From NCBI GenBank assembly GCA_016778985.1, contig JADHOM010000008.1:1-64000 (forward strand): DNA of 64,000 nt, given 5' to 3'. The translations under genes were made by a program, and so were the position numbers. The stretch comes from Alphaproteobacteria bacterium. GTDB taxonomy: Bacteria; Pseudomonadota; Alphaproteobacteria; Puniceispirillales; UBA1172. Position 1 is the stretch's first letter; the number at the start of each line of letters is the position of its first letter. Positions 7,553 to 16,984 of the stretch are shown piece by piece. The notes beneath the pieces were generated by a model, which was not told where the DNA came from, searched no databases, and was given only the letters and a program-made list of their open reading frames with translations.

Positions 7553-10500
7553 AGCAAGCCTACAATCTCATCAACTAGACCGCGAGCCGCTAGCACCCGT
7601 TTTGATAGTGGTAATGTCTGGCGCACAACCAGCTTTTGATCTGCGGTTACTTGCATTAATCCTGATTTTTTGCTGATCAGACCAATTAACGCATCAGGAT
7701 TAGGAAAACGGTTATGTCGGAAAGTGACGCTTAGGCCTTTCGGACCTGCATCAAGTTTTTCAATATGCGCCATCCGGCACCTGATCTTAATAATGATAGT
7801 ATCGATGAGATTTTGAACTTCTTGCGGCAAGCTCCCAAACCGATCAACAAGCTCTGCCACAAGTTCATCATGTTCGCTGATATTTTCCAATGCTGCAATT
7901 CGCCGATAGAGCGATAAGCGAACGCTCAGATCAGGCACATATTCATCTGGAATTAATATTGAGGCGCCTAAATTAATGGCTGGTGACCATGTGTCTTGCG
8001 GGCTCGCATCATCGCTACCGCCTCCAGATTTGATCTCTTTCACGGCTTCATCCAGCATCGCCTGATAAAGCTCAACACCAACCTCACGAACATGACCAGA
8101 TTGCTCATCACCAAGTAAGTTCCCTGCCCCTCGAATATCCAGATCATAGGAGGCTAAGGTAAATCCAGCCCCCAGCGAATCCAATGTCTGCATCACCTCT
8201 AATCGACGCCTTGATTGCGGCGTCAATGTCCGTGCTGGATCGGTCGTCAGATAGGCATAAGCGCGTTGCTTGCCGCGACCAATACGGCCACGCAACTGAT
8301 AAAGCTGTGATAGGCCGAACATATCGGCGCGATGAATGATCATGGTGTTAGCGGATTGAATATCAATGCCAGATTCAATGATGTTTGTTGCCAGCAAAAT
8401 ATCAGCATCACCATCAGCAAATCGGCTCATCGCATCATCCAGCTCTGCCGCTGGCATTTGCCCATGAGCAGTAATAATACGCGCATCAGGCACCATATTT
8501 TGCAGCCGATCATATATCCGCGCCAGATAATCAATACGCGGACTAACACAGAACACCTGCCCGCCTCTATGCCGCTCACGCTTAATAGCTTCTGCCAAAA
8601 TAACATGATCCCAAGGTCCGACTGATGTTCTGATGGCTAGCCTATCAATCGGCGGGGTCGCAATGATTGACATATCACGCACCCCAGATAAGGCCATTTG
8701 CAGCGTACGCGGGATAGGGGTTGCGGTTAAGGTCAAGACATGAATATCACCGCGCAACGCCTTTAATCGCTCTTTCTGCGAGACGCCAAAATGCTGTTCT
8801 TCATCAACAATAATCAACCCAAGATTATTAAATTGAATTTGTTTCGATAATAAAGCATGTGTTCCAATAACTATTTGAACATCACCACTGGCCAGACCTT
8901 GTTTAATCTGATTAGCCTGTTTTGTGGTTGTCATCCGCGATAGCACGCCGATATCTATGCCAAAGCCGCTAAATCTGTCACCAAAGACCTTACCATGCTG
9001 ACGTGCTAGCAATGTTGTCGGGGTAACAACCGCCACTTGAAACCCTGACATAGCAGCGACAAAGGCAGCCCGCATGGCAACCTCCGTTTTGCCAAAACCA
9101 ACATCACCACAAATCAGTCTGTCCATGACCTTGCCTGATCGCATATCATTCAAGGTTTCATTAATAGCATCTTGCTGATCTTCGGTTTCGGCATAGGGAA
9201 AACGCTGACAGAACTCAGCATAACTCGCTGGCTCAGCATAGAATTGCTCGGTTTGTGAGGTTTGCCGCAGCGCCGCCACTTTAATCAACTGACCAGCGAT
9301 ATCCTTAATGCGTTTCTTAATGCGGGCTTTCTTGGCTTGCCATGCTACACCGCCGAGTTTATCCAACGCGACTTCGCCGCCCTCGCGACCATAACGTGAC
9401 AGCAAATCAATATTTTCCACTGGTAAATATAGCTTATCACCACCTGCATAAACCAACAGCACACAATCATGATCAGCACCTGCCGCATTTAAAGTCTCAA
9501 GGCTCTCATAACGGCCAATCCCATGATCGACATGGACGACCAAATCACCTTCATTCAGGCTAGACACTTCGCGCAGGAAATGTTCAGCGCGGCGGCGCTT
9601 GCCTTGCGGACGATATAATCGGCGACCAAAAATATCTTGTTCAGTGATGACGATCAATTCTGGCAAGATGAAGCCATGTTCTAATGGCCAGACCATCACA
9701 TTAATGGCGCCAGTGATCACGTCATCCCAGTTACTAGCTATGTGAAGGTCATGAGGCGTTGCCATATGTTGCTCTAAGCGCGATGACAATCTCTCTAATC
9801 CGCCTTGGCTAGATGCCGCTAAAATAGCTGTTTGGGCTTCTGATCTCTGCTCAAGTAAGTGCCGCAAATTGGCGAGATTATGGTCATCATTAGCAGTCTG
9901 ATTTTGATATAATAATGGTGATTTTTTACTATTAATAACAGCATGTTCTGTTTCGTTTTTGATATCAGATATAAAGCTATTAAAGCGAAATCTTGGCTGA
10001 TTATTCTGCATCGCCTGATAGATATTATCTGTTAGGTACAGCGCATCAGGGGGCAATGGCCGAAAAACCTCATCCGCATTCTTTTCGGCTTCTGCAAACT
10101 CTGCTCTGGCGGTATAGAAATCTTGTATCTGCTCAAGTATATTTTGGCGAATGACGGCGGTTTCATCAGCTTCTACAACCAGCAGATTGTCACAATATTC
10201 GGATAAATGCGTCAGCCCTTCATGAAATAGCGGCAAGTAATGTTCAATTCCTGTCACGCAGCGACCAGATGAAACCACTTGATACAAGATATCACGGTTA
10301 GCAGAGCCACCAAAATGATCAATATACTGACGCCGGAACCGCGCTATGCTATCGGCATCTATGGGAACCTCACTGACCGGATAGAGCCTGACATCCGAAA
10401 TAGCATCACCACTGCGCTGGGTTTCCGGATCAAAGATTTTGATGGTCTCAATATCATCACCAAAAAGATCAAGTCGGACAGCGATTGTGCCTCCTGGCGG

Positions 10501-11028
10501 AAAAACATCGATGATACCACCGCGCAAGGCATATTCCCCCGGCTCTCGCACTGTATTGGTGCGATGATAGGCATTGGCCTCCGCATAAGCGGTAAAGGCC
10601 GCCTGCCCGACCTTGCCGCCTGCTGTTAAAGAAATACTGCCATTCGTAAAATAGTCAGGCGTTGGATGTTTTTGCAGCCACGCATTCATTGTGGTCAAAA
10701 TAATGCCTTGCTGAAAATGGCCACTTGCCAGCATAGATAATGTTTTTACACGCTGACCTATTAGTTGAGAGCTTGGCGATACCCTGTCATAAGGCAGGCA
10801 ATCCCACGCTGGAAATCGCAAAATCTGCGCCTCTGGCATGCCAAGGGCAATGAGGCTGTTATCAAGCTCAGCCATAGCGGCATCATTAACGCTAATATGA
10901 ACAATCTGCCCTTTATGGCGGCGTGATAAATCATACAGCAATACGCCATCAAGACCTGATGCCACGCCTTCAACAGTAATCGTTTTGCCTGCGGATGGCA
11001 GTTGTAAGTCATGCCAAGAGAAATTCAT
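7549..11028 (-). CDS. mfd: Transcription-repair coupling factor Mfd
   Basis: A 1159-residue SF2 translocase that removes RNA polymerase stalled at DNA damage and recruits UvrA. Domains in order: UvrB-homology region (1 to about 350), the RNA-polymerase-interacting CarD-like domain (GDLVVHVDHGIGRYESLETL, near 500), the helicase core with GDVGFGKTEVAMRA (Walker A), DEEQHFG (motif II) and LTLTATPIPRTL, the TRG motif region with GRIGRGKQRAYAYL, and the C-terminal UvrA-binding domain. Full length. It lies 63 bp downstream of sdhE on the same strand. Confidence 0.97.
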   Translation of the reverse strand: MNFSWHDLQLPSAGKTITVEGVASGLDGVLLYDLSRRHKGQIVHISVNDAAMAELDNSLIALGMPEAQILRFPAWDCLPYDRVSPSSQLIGQRVKTLSMLASGHFQQGIILTTMNAWLQKHPTPDYFTNGSISLTAGGKVGQAAFTAYAEANAYHRTNTVREPGEYALRGGIIDVFPPGGTIAVRLDLFGDDIETIKIFDPETQRSGDAISDVRLYPVSEVPIDADSIARFRRQYIDHFGGSANRDILYQVVSSGRCVTGIEHYLPLFHEGLTHLSEYCDNLLVVEADETAVIRQNILEQIQDFYTARAEFAEAEKNADEVFRPLPPDALYLTDNIYQAMQNNQPRFRFNSFISDIKNETEHAVINSKKSPLLYQNQTANDDHNLANLRHLLEQRSEAQTAILAASSQGGLERLSSRLEQHMATPHDLHIASNWDDVITGAINVMVWPLEHGFILPELIVITEQDIFGRRLYRPQGKRRRAEHFLREVSSLNEGDLVVHVDHGIGRYESLETLNAAGADHDCVLLVYAGGDKLYLPVENIDLLSRYGREGGEVALDKLGGVAWQAKKARIKKRIKDIAGQLIKVAALRQTSQTEQFYAEPASYAEFCQRFPYAETEDQQDAINETLNDMRSGKVMDRLICGDVGFGKTEVAMRAAFVAAMSGFQVAVVTPTTLLARQHGKVFGDRFSGFGIDIGVLSRMTTTKQANQIKQGLASGDVQIVIGTHALLSKQIQFNNLGLIIVDEEQHFGVSQKERLKALRGDIHVLTLTATPIPRTLQMALSGVRDMSIIATPPIDRLAIRTSVGPWDHVILAEAIKRERHRGGQVFCVSPRIDYLARIYDRLQNMVPDARIITAHGQMPAAELDDAMSRFADGDADILLATNIIESGIDIQSANTMIIHRADMFGLSQLYQLRGRIGRGKQRAYAYLTTDPARTLTPQSRRRLEVMQTLDSLGAGFTLASYDLDIRGAGNLLGDEQSGHVREVGVELYQAMLDEAVKEIKSGGGSDDASPQDTWSPAINLGASILIPDEYVPDLSVRLSLYRRIAALENISEHDELVAELVDRFGSLPQEVQNLIDTIIIKIRCRMAHIEKLDAGPKGLSVTFRHNRFPNPDALIGLISKKSGLMQVTADQKLVVRQTLPLSKRVLAARGLVDEIVGLL

Positions 11029-11091
11029 GTGATGAGTTTCATGTGATGAGATGCTTTATGCTGTTATACCAACAAAACCTTAAGTCAATAT

Positions 11092-11358
11092 TTATTGGCG
11101 AGACTTGACATGCGTTATGAGCCGGTCAAGCGCTAAGGTATTAAAATTAGCAGGTGTTTCTAACTGACCACTGACAATACCCCAGATAGCTGGATCACCC
11201 AATTCAAGCAAATCTTCGTAGCTATTGAGTTCAGTTTCATCCATATCAGACAGGGTATCTTTAGCAAATTGACATAATAACGTGTCTGTTTCTCTGGTTC
11301 CTGTATAGCAGGATTGATAAATTAGACGCCGGACTTTATCTTGCTTTGACTCACTCAT
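11092..11358 (-). CDS. sdhE: FAD assembly factor SdhE
   Basis: An 88-residue protein of the SdhE/Sdh5/YgfY family that promotes covalent flavinylation of succinate dehydrogenase. The family signature is KVRRLIYQSCYTGTRETD followed by the acidic LLELGDPAIWGIVSG. The conserved RGxxE-type segment is TGTRE here. The frame is open to 11520, but only the part from MSESKQ matches the family, and AGAGGG precedes that ATG, so the start is set at 11358. It diverges from recG and runs toward mfd, a common alphaproteobacterial order. Confidence 0.88.
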   Translation of the reverse strand: MSESKQDKVRRLIYQSCYTGTRETDTLLCQFAKDTLSDMDETELNSYEDLLELGDPAIWGIVSGQLETPANFNTLALDRLITHVKSRQ

Positions 11359-11429
11359 TTTCACCCTCTGCTTTTCGCCTAGAATGAGATAGCATAGCCA
11401 TATCGAAAAATATAGCGTATGTGTAAAGA

Positions 11430-13544
11430 ATGAGCGAAAGCGGGTATCGGAAATTTGAACGTCCCATGATTCTCTTTCCTCTGTTTCGCGGGGTCGAGAC
11501 ACTGAAGGGGATCGGGCCAAGGCTGTCTAGCATTATCAGCAAGCGCATAGGAACACATGCCATTGACCTGCTCTGGCATATTCCAACCGGTGTTACTCAT
11601 CGTCATCTTCGCCCCGCTTTAGCCCATATCCAGGATGGTGAAGTGGTGACATTGGCGCTCACCCCTATTCATCATGATAAACCACCGTCTCGGACACGCC
11701 GGCCATTCCGCGTCATTTGCCAGCATGATGATGGTCAAGTTGAGCTGATATTTTTTCACGCTAAAGGCAATTATGTCGAAACCCAATTACCCATTGGCCA
11801 GCCTAGATTAGTTAGTGGTCGCGCCGAATGGTATCGCCAGCAATTACAAATGGCGCATCCTGATTATATCCTGCCGCCTGATCAGGCGGATACTATCCCT
11901 GAGTTTGAGCCTGTTTATATGCTGACCGCCGGATTGACGCCAAAGCCACTTCGGACAGCTATAAGTCAGTCGCTCGATCTGTTGCCCGATCTGCCAGAAT
12001 GGATCAGTCCATCCACCCTAGCTCGGTTTGGCTGGCCATCATGGAAAGACGCCATGATGCAAGTGCATCAGCCTAAATCGCAACTGGAAATCATGCCGGG
12101 TCATCCGGCGCGTATGCGGCTAGCCTATGATGAATTATTGGCTAATCAGCTGGCGTTAGCAATGGTAAGAGAGCATGGAACAATAACTAATGGCCGTATC
12201 TTTAAGGGTGATGGCCACCTGACAATGCCGCTTGTATCGTCGCTTGGCTTTGAACTGACAGGCGCACAACAACGTGTTATTCAAGAGATTACCGATGATC
12301 AATTTTCAAGCAACCGCATGCTTCGTTTGCTGCAAGGTGATGTTGGTGCCGGAAAAACGCTCGTTGCCTTGATTGCCATGCTTCATGTTGTTGAGGCAGG
12401 CGCCCAAGCTGCCATTATTGCGCCAACCGAAGTGCTGGCCAGACAGCACCACCAATCGATTAGCCGCATGATAGAACCGTTAGGGATAAAACCATGCCTT
12501 TTGCTAGGCCGTATGAAAGCTCAAGAAAAAAGACAATCCCTAGAGGCGATAAGTTCTGGCGATGCCAGCATTATTATTGGAACCCATGCCTTAATCTCTG
12601 AGCAAACCGTATTTCATGATTTGGGTCTAGTTGTCATTGATGAGCAGCATCGTTTTGGCGTTCGCCAGCGGCTTATCCTTGGCCAGAAAGGTAAGGCTGT
12701 TGATGTATTGCTGATGACGGCAACGCCTATCCCTCGGACGTTGGCGATGACCGCTTATGGTGATCTCAATACCTCATTACTGGATGAAAAACCGGCAAAT
12801 CGTCAGCCTATCGTGACAACCGCTATGCCAATGGAAAAGATGGACGATATCATTGATCGTCTTAAAGAAACGACAGCGATAGATAACCGCGCTTATTGGA
12901 TTTGCCCATTGATCGAAGAATCAGATGTTCTTGATATTGCTGCCGCCGAAGACCGTTTCACCCATCTCGCCACAGCCTTACCTGAATGCAAACCTGTGTT
13001 AGTTCATGGCCGCATGAAATCAGATGAACGCGAAGCCGCTATGGAACAGTTTCGCAGAGGGGAAGCACAATTACTGGTAGCGACCACGGTTATTGAGGTT
13101 GGCGTCGATATACCCGAAGCCAGCATAATGATCATTGAATCCGCGGAACGCTTTGGTTTGGCACAGCTTCACCAATTGCGTGGTCGAGTTGGGCGCGGAG
13201 CAGAAAAATCATCATGTGTTTTATTATATAATGCCCCGATAAGTGAAATGGCTAAATCGCGGCTTTCTATCATGCGTGAAACCAATGATGGCTTTCGCAT
13301 TGCTGGGGAGGATTTGCGATTGCGCGGGCCAGGAGAAGTGTTAGGCAAGCGACAATCTGGTGATCCTGAGTTTATGCTGGCTGATCTATCCTATCACGAA
13401 GATTTGTTGGCCCTAGCCCATGATGAGGCAAAGAACACGATTGAAAATGATACCATGCTTGATCAGGAAAGCCATGATCCACAGCGTCTATTAATGGCAT
13501 TATTTGAACGCGATCAAGCCGTAACATATCTTGCAGGTGGTTAG
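11430..13544 (+). CDS. recG: ATP-dependent DNA helicase RecG
   Basis: A 704-residue branched-DNA helicase that reverses stalled forks. The N-terminal wedge domain carries an OB fold (residues about 60-160) and starts with a helix-hairpin-like LKGIGPRLSSII. The helicase core has GDVGAGKTLVAL (Walker A), DEQHRFGV (motif II), MTATPIPRTLAM, and the C-terminal GRVGRGAEKSSCVLLY and RLRGPGEVLGKRQSG. ATG 11466 (MILFPLF) is an alternative start that matches the usual family N-terminus slightly better. Divergent from sdhE. Confidence 0.95.
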   Translation: MSESGYRKFERPMILFPLFRGVETLKGIGPRLSSIISKRIGTHAIDLLWHIPTGVTHRHLRPALAHIQDGEVVTLALTPIHHDKPPSRTRRPFRVICQHDDGQVELIFFHAKGNYVETQLPIGQPRLVSGRAEWYRQQLQMAHPDYILPPDQADTIPEFEPVYMLTAGLTPKPLRTAISQSLDLLPDLPEWISPSTLARFGWPSWKDAMMQVHQPKSQLEIMPGHPARMRLAYDELLANQLALAMVREHGTITNGRIFKGDGHLTMPLVSSLGFELTGAQQRVIQEITDDQFSSNRMLRLLQGDVGAGKTLVALIAMLHVVEAGAQAAIIAPTEVLARQHHQSISRMIEPLGIKPCLLLGRMKAQEKRQSLEAISSGDASIIIGTHALISEQTVFHDLGLVVIDEQHRFGVRQRLILGQKGKAVDVLLMTATPIPRTLAMTAYGDLNTSLLDEKPANRQPIVTTAMPMEKMDDIIDRLKETTAIDNRAYWICPLIEESDVLDIAAAEDRFTHLATALPECKPVLVHGRMKSDEREAAMEQFRRGEAQLLVATTVIEVGVDIPEASIMIIESAERFGLAQLHQLRGRVGRGAEKSSCVLLYNAPISEMAKSRLSIMRETNDGFRIAGEDLRLRGPGEVLGKRQSGDPEFMLADLSYHEDLLALAHDEAKNTIENDTMLDQESHDPQRLLMALFERDQAVTYLAGG

Positions 13545-13572
13545 AATAAAATCAATATAATGCGATGCTTAC

Positions 13573-14241
13573 CTAGCGCTTTTTATACACTTTATTAAGC
13601 TCAACTGGCTTCCTGTCTGGGTTTGGATCGTCAGGCGTAACAATACCCCCAGACACCACCATTTTGACAGCTTCTTCTACCCCCATATCCAAAACAAATA
13701 CATCATCACGCTTAAAGAAAAGCAGAAAACCTGATGTTGGATTAGGCGTAGTTGGGACAAATACATTGATTAAATCATCTTTTGAAAGTGCCTGCACCTC
13801 ACCCTTGGTTGTCCCAGTAACAAAACCAATAGCCCAAATACCACGGCGCGGATATTCGACTAACACAACCTCACGAAAGGCATCTGACTGGCTAGCCATA
13901 ATGGTCTCAAGCACCTGCTTTGACGCCCCATAAAGAGAGCGAACGACAGGCAGACGTTTGGTAATATTGTCAAAAACAGAGAGCAGAAAGCGCCCCAATA
14001 TTCCCGCCGTTAATGCGCCAATCAAAATAAAACCAACAGCAGCAATAACTAAGCCAATACCGGGAAGTGGAAACCCAGCATAGCTTTGCGGGTCTAGCCA
14101 TGCCGGCAGAAGCCCGGCAATTTGATCATCAATAAAGGTAATAAGCGACCATGTGACATAAAGCGTTAATGCCAAAGGAGCGGTTATCAGTATTCCAGAA
14201 AAAAACCAACGTCTAAGCTGATTAAGCATGAGATGACTCAT
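13573..14241 (-). CDS. DUF502 membrane protein
   Basis: A 222-residue inner-membrane protein of the DUF502 family. Two transmembrane helices are visible (WFFSGILITAPLALTLYVTWSLI and GIGLVIAAVGFILIGALTAGILG). The conserved soluble part follows: LPVVRSLYGASKQVLETI, VVLVEYPRRGIWAIGFVTG and VFVPTTPNPTSGFLLFF. The family often lies next to recG in alphaproteobacteria, as here, in convergent orientation. Biochemical function unknown. MLNQLRR at 14229 is a possible shorter start. Confidence 0.85.
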   Translation of the reverse strand: MSHLMLNQLRRWFFSGILITAPLALTLYVTWSLITFIDDQIAGLLPAWLDPQSYAGFPLPGIGLVIAAVGFILIGALTAGILGRFLLSVFDNITKRLPVVRSLYGASKQVLETIMASQSDAFREVVLVEYPRRGIWAIGFVTGTTKGEVQALSKDDLINVFVPTTPNPTSGFLLFFKRDDVFVLDMGVEEAVKMVVSGGIVTPDDPNPDRKPVELNKVYKKR

Positions 14242-14338
14242 TAATTAACTCTTCATCTTAGGTCTAGCACCAATTCCAACAGATTGATAGAATGAACTAT
14301 CAATTAAATTGATAACATCATTAACTTAAGGCAAAAAT

Positions 14339-15172
14339 ATGTCATCTCAACCAATCAGTCGACAAAAATCTGAAATTGCCGAAGCGTTATTAACCCTTAC
14401 GAATATCATGAAAATGTTGCGTCATCCTGAGACAGGATGCCCGTGGGATTTAGAACAAACGCATCAGACCATTGCCCCCTATACAATAGAAGAAGCCTAT
14501 GAGGTGGCTGAGGCTGTGGCTAATGGCAACCCTGATGATATTCGTGATGAGCTTGGCGATTTGTTATTGCAAATTGTTTTTCAGTCACAGATTGCTAGTG
14601 AGCATAAACACTTTGATATTGTTGATGTTGCAAACAGCATCAGCCAAAAAATGATTGCCCGCCACCCTCATATTTTTGACAAGAACCAAGCAAATAACCC
14701 AGCCGCCGTGCGTGATCAATGGGAAGATATCAAGAGCCGTGAACGTGCCCAAAAAGGCGAGACACGCCAGCTTGATGGCATTGCCACTACCTTGCCAGCT
14801 GTTCTGCAAGCGGTTAAATTGCAATCACGCGCCGCTAGAGTGGGCTTTGATTGGCCGAATGTTCAGCAGGTTTTAGATAAATTGCATGAGGAGACGCAAG
14901 AGTTTGAAGCTGAGCTGAAAACCCATGCCAATGGCGCGGCGCCTAACCACGCAGCGCTCGAAGATGAATTAGGCGATATCATGTTTGTGGTGATTAATCT
15001 GGCTAGAAAACTAGATATCAATCCCGAACAAGCCTTGGCAAAAACCAATAGAAAGTTCCGCAAACGCTTTAACCATATCGAAGATCAAATAGGCAAACAG
15101 AACAAATCTCTAACCGATTGCTCGTTAGATGAAATGGAATATTGGTGGCAGCATGCAAAAACATTACCTTAA
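14339..15172 (+). CDS. mazG: Nucleoside triphosphate pyrophosphohydrolase MazG
   Basis: A 277-residue protein with two MazG domains, the housekeeping form that hydrolyses NTPs to NMPs and clears aberrant nucleotides. The first domain shows CPWDLEQTHQTIAPYTIEEAYEVAEAV and the metal-binding ELGDLLLQIVF; the second shows LDKLHEETQEF and ELGDIMFVVINLAR. AAGG precedes ATG 14339. Convergent with hfq across an 80-bp gap in which I see no clear terminator. Confidence 0.93.
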   Translation: MSSQPISRQKSEIAEALLTLTNIMKMLRHPETGCPWDLEQTHQTIAPYTIEEAYEVAEAVANGNPDDIRDELGDLLLQIVFQSQIASEHKHFDIVDVANSISQKMIARHPHIFDKNQANNPAAVRDQWEDIKSRERAQKGETRQLDGIATTLPAVLQAVKLQSRAARVGFDWPNVQQVLDKLHEETQEFEAELKTHANGAAPNHAALEDELGDIMFVVINLARKLDINPEQALAKTNRKFRKRFNHIEDQIGKQNKSLTDCSLDEMEYWWQHAKTLP

Positions 15173-15252
15173 ACAGGTCATCCCATAAGCCGTGATGCGC
15201 TCCTGGACCGCCTCATGCTTGCCACCATTTCCAAACAATCAGAAATGTAGTT

Positions 15253-15498
15253 TTATTCGCTCTCATGGTCATCGTCTTGCAACGAAATTGGATTTGTTGG
15301 CATGATGGTAGAAATAGCGTGTTTGTAAACTAGCTGAACATGCTGATCACGTTTTAATAACAGTGAAAAATTGTCAAACCAAGTTACAATGCCTTGCAAT
15401 TTAACCCCATTAACCAAAAATACCGTAACTGGTGCATGATCTTTACGAATAGAGTTCAAAAATATTTCTTGTAAATTCTGGCCCTTGTCCTGTGCCAT
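15253..15498 (-). CDS. hfq: RNA chaperone Hfq
   Basis: An 81-residue Sm-like protein that forms a hexameric ring and pairs small RNAs with mRNAs. The N-terminal [30 protein letters not shown] contains the proximal-face residues and Sm1; [10 protein letters not shown] is the Sm2 motif with the YKH loop. The short acidic tail (DDDHESE) is typical of alphaproteobacterial Hfq. It lies downstream of trkA in the ntr cluster, as in many relatives, with its own 103-bp upstream gap. Confidence 0.96.
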   Translation of the reverse strand: MAQDKGQNLQEIFLNSIRKDHAPVTVFLVNGVKLQGIVTWFDNFSLLLKRDQHVQLVYKHAISTIMPTNPISLQDDDHESE

Positions 15499-15601
15499 GT
15501 TTTCCCCCCCGATTTTTTATTATTCTTACAAAGAAACCAATTAATTATCAATTACTACTTTAGCAAAATACATAGAACTTTTGTATTATATGAAAAAATT
15601 C

Positions 15602-16984
15602 TTAGAAAAAATCGATTCTTACGGAAAGCATTCGTTCCACATCATCAATATAGCCGCGCGCAACAAACATAATCACTTTATCACCGGGTTCAATAATGGT
15701 ATCGCCACGTGGAACAATAAAGTTGTCATCGCGCATTATCGCGCCAACAACTGCGCCTTTCGGCAGTTTTGCTGATCTTAACGGTGTCCCAACCAGCGAT
15801 GATGAGGCCAATGCCTCAATTTCCATGACCTCTCCCTTTTCCTCAATGATCGTATGAATATCGCGGACACGGCCACGCCGTACATGCTCAAGAATACTAG
15901 AAACCGTTATAGACGGCGGATTAATAACCGAATCAACACCAAGGGTAGATATCAGCGGAACAAAACTCGCCATTTTAATTAGGGTAACAACATGCTTGGC
16001 ACCAAATCGTCGCGCCAGCAAAGATGACAGAACATTGACCTCATCATCATCGGTGACAGCAATAAACGTATCAACATCCGCAACCCCACCTTCGTGCAGA
16101 ATAACAGGATCAAGAGCATCGCCATGAATAACTGTGATTTGTTGCGGTAAATTAAGCGCAGCCTGCCTTGCTGTCTCTTTATTAACTTCAATTATGGTTT
16201 GCTCAGATGATTCAATTGTGCCTTGAACAGCATTGGCAACAAGCGTTCCGATATTGCCGCCTCCAGCAATTAATATTCGCCGGCTTTCGGGTTCTTCATG
16301 ACCAAAACTTGACATCGCGCGGGCTAGATGTGTGTCTTCACAGACAAAATAGACTTCATCGCCTTCCATCATCTTGACACTGCCATCGCGGGGTACAAGC
16401 ACCTGATTATCACGCAAAATTGCAATAATGCTCATTTTAAGGTCATCAAATAAATCTGCTAAATAGCGGATGGGAGACCCTAAGATTGGGCAATGTTCGG
16501 TACATTTGACGCCAATAATCTTAACCTTATCCCCACACATACTGCCGACATCAAAAGCACCAGGAATTTCTAATCGCCGCAGAACCGCCTGCGATAGCTC
16601 AATTTCAGGTGAGATAATATGATCGATCGGCATATTATCGGCGCTAAACATATCAGCAAAACGCGGATCAAGATAACTCCGCGAATGGATACGGGCAATT
16701 TTAAGCGGCGTACGAAAAATGGAATGGGCGACCTGACACGCTACCATATTAATCTCATCGATTGTCGTAACAGCAATCAACATATCGGCATTTCCGACAT
16801 CTGCCTGCGCCAGAATATTAGGATGTGACGGCACCCCAATAACGCCCCTAACATTATAATGATCAGTGACGCGTTGGATCAGCTCATCACTTTCATCAAT
16901 AATCGTCACGTCATTATTTTCTTCAGACAAATGCCCGGCAATGCTAAACCCGACTTGGCCAGCTCCACAAATCACAATCTTCAT
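15602..16984 (-). CDS. trkA: Potassium uptake regulator TrkA
   Basis: A 460-residue cytosolic regulator of the Trk/Ktr potassium channel. It contains two tandem RCK units. The first begins GAGQVGFSIAGHL with the acidic DES in strand 2; the second begins AGGGNIGTLVANAV. Each is followed by a TrkA_C domain (around residues 145-225 and 370-455). NAD(H) binding to the Rossmann folds gates the partner channel. Its ATG overlaps the ntrX stop by 4 nt, so it is part of the ntr operon. The membrane subunit TrkH is not in this window. Confidence 0.93.
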   Translation of the reverse strand: MKIVICGAGQVGFSIAGHLSEENNDVTIIDESDELIQRVTDHYNVRGVIGVPSHPNILAQADVGNADMLIAVTTIDEINMVACQVAHSIFRTPLKIARIHSRSYLDPRFADMFSADNMPIDHIISPEIELSQAVLRRLEIPGAFDVGSMCGDKVKIIGVKCTEHCPILGSPIRYLADLFDDLKMSIIAILRDNQVLVPRDGSVKMMEGDEVYFVCEDTHLARAMSSFGHEEPESRRILIAGGGNIGTLVANAVQGTIESSEQTIIEVNKETARQAALNLPQQITVIHGDALDPVILHEGGVADVDTFIAVTDDDEVNVLSSLLARRFGAKHVVTLIKMASFVPLISTLGVDSVINPPSITVSSILEHVRRGRVRDIHTIIEEKGEVMEIEALASSSLVGTPLRSAKLPKGAVVGAIMRDDNFIVPRGDTIIEPGDKVIMFVARGYIDDVERMLSVRIDFF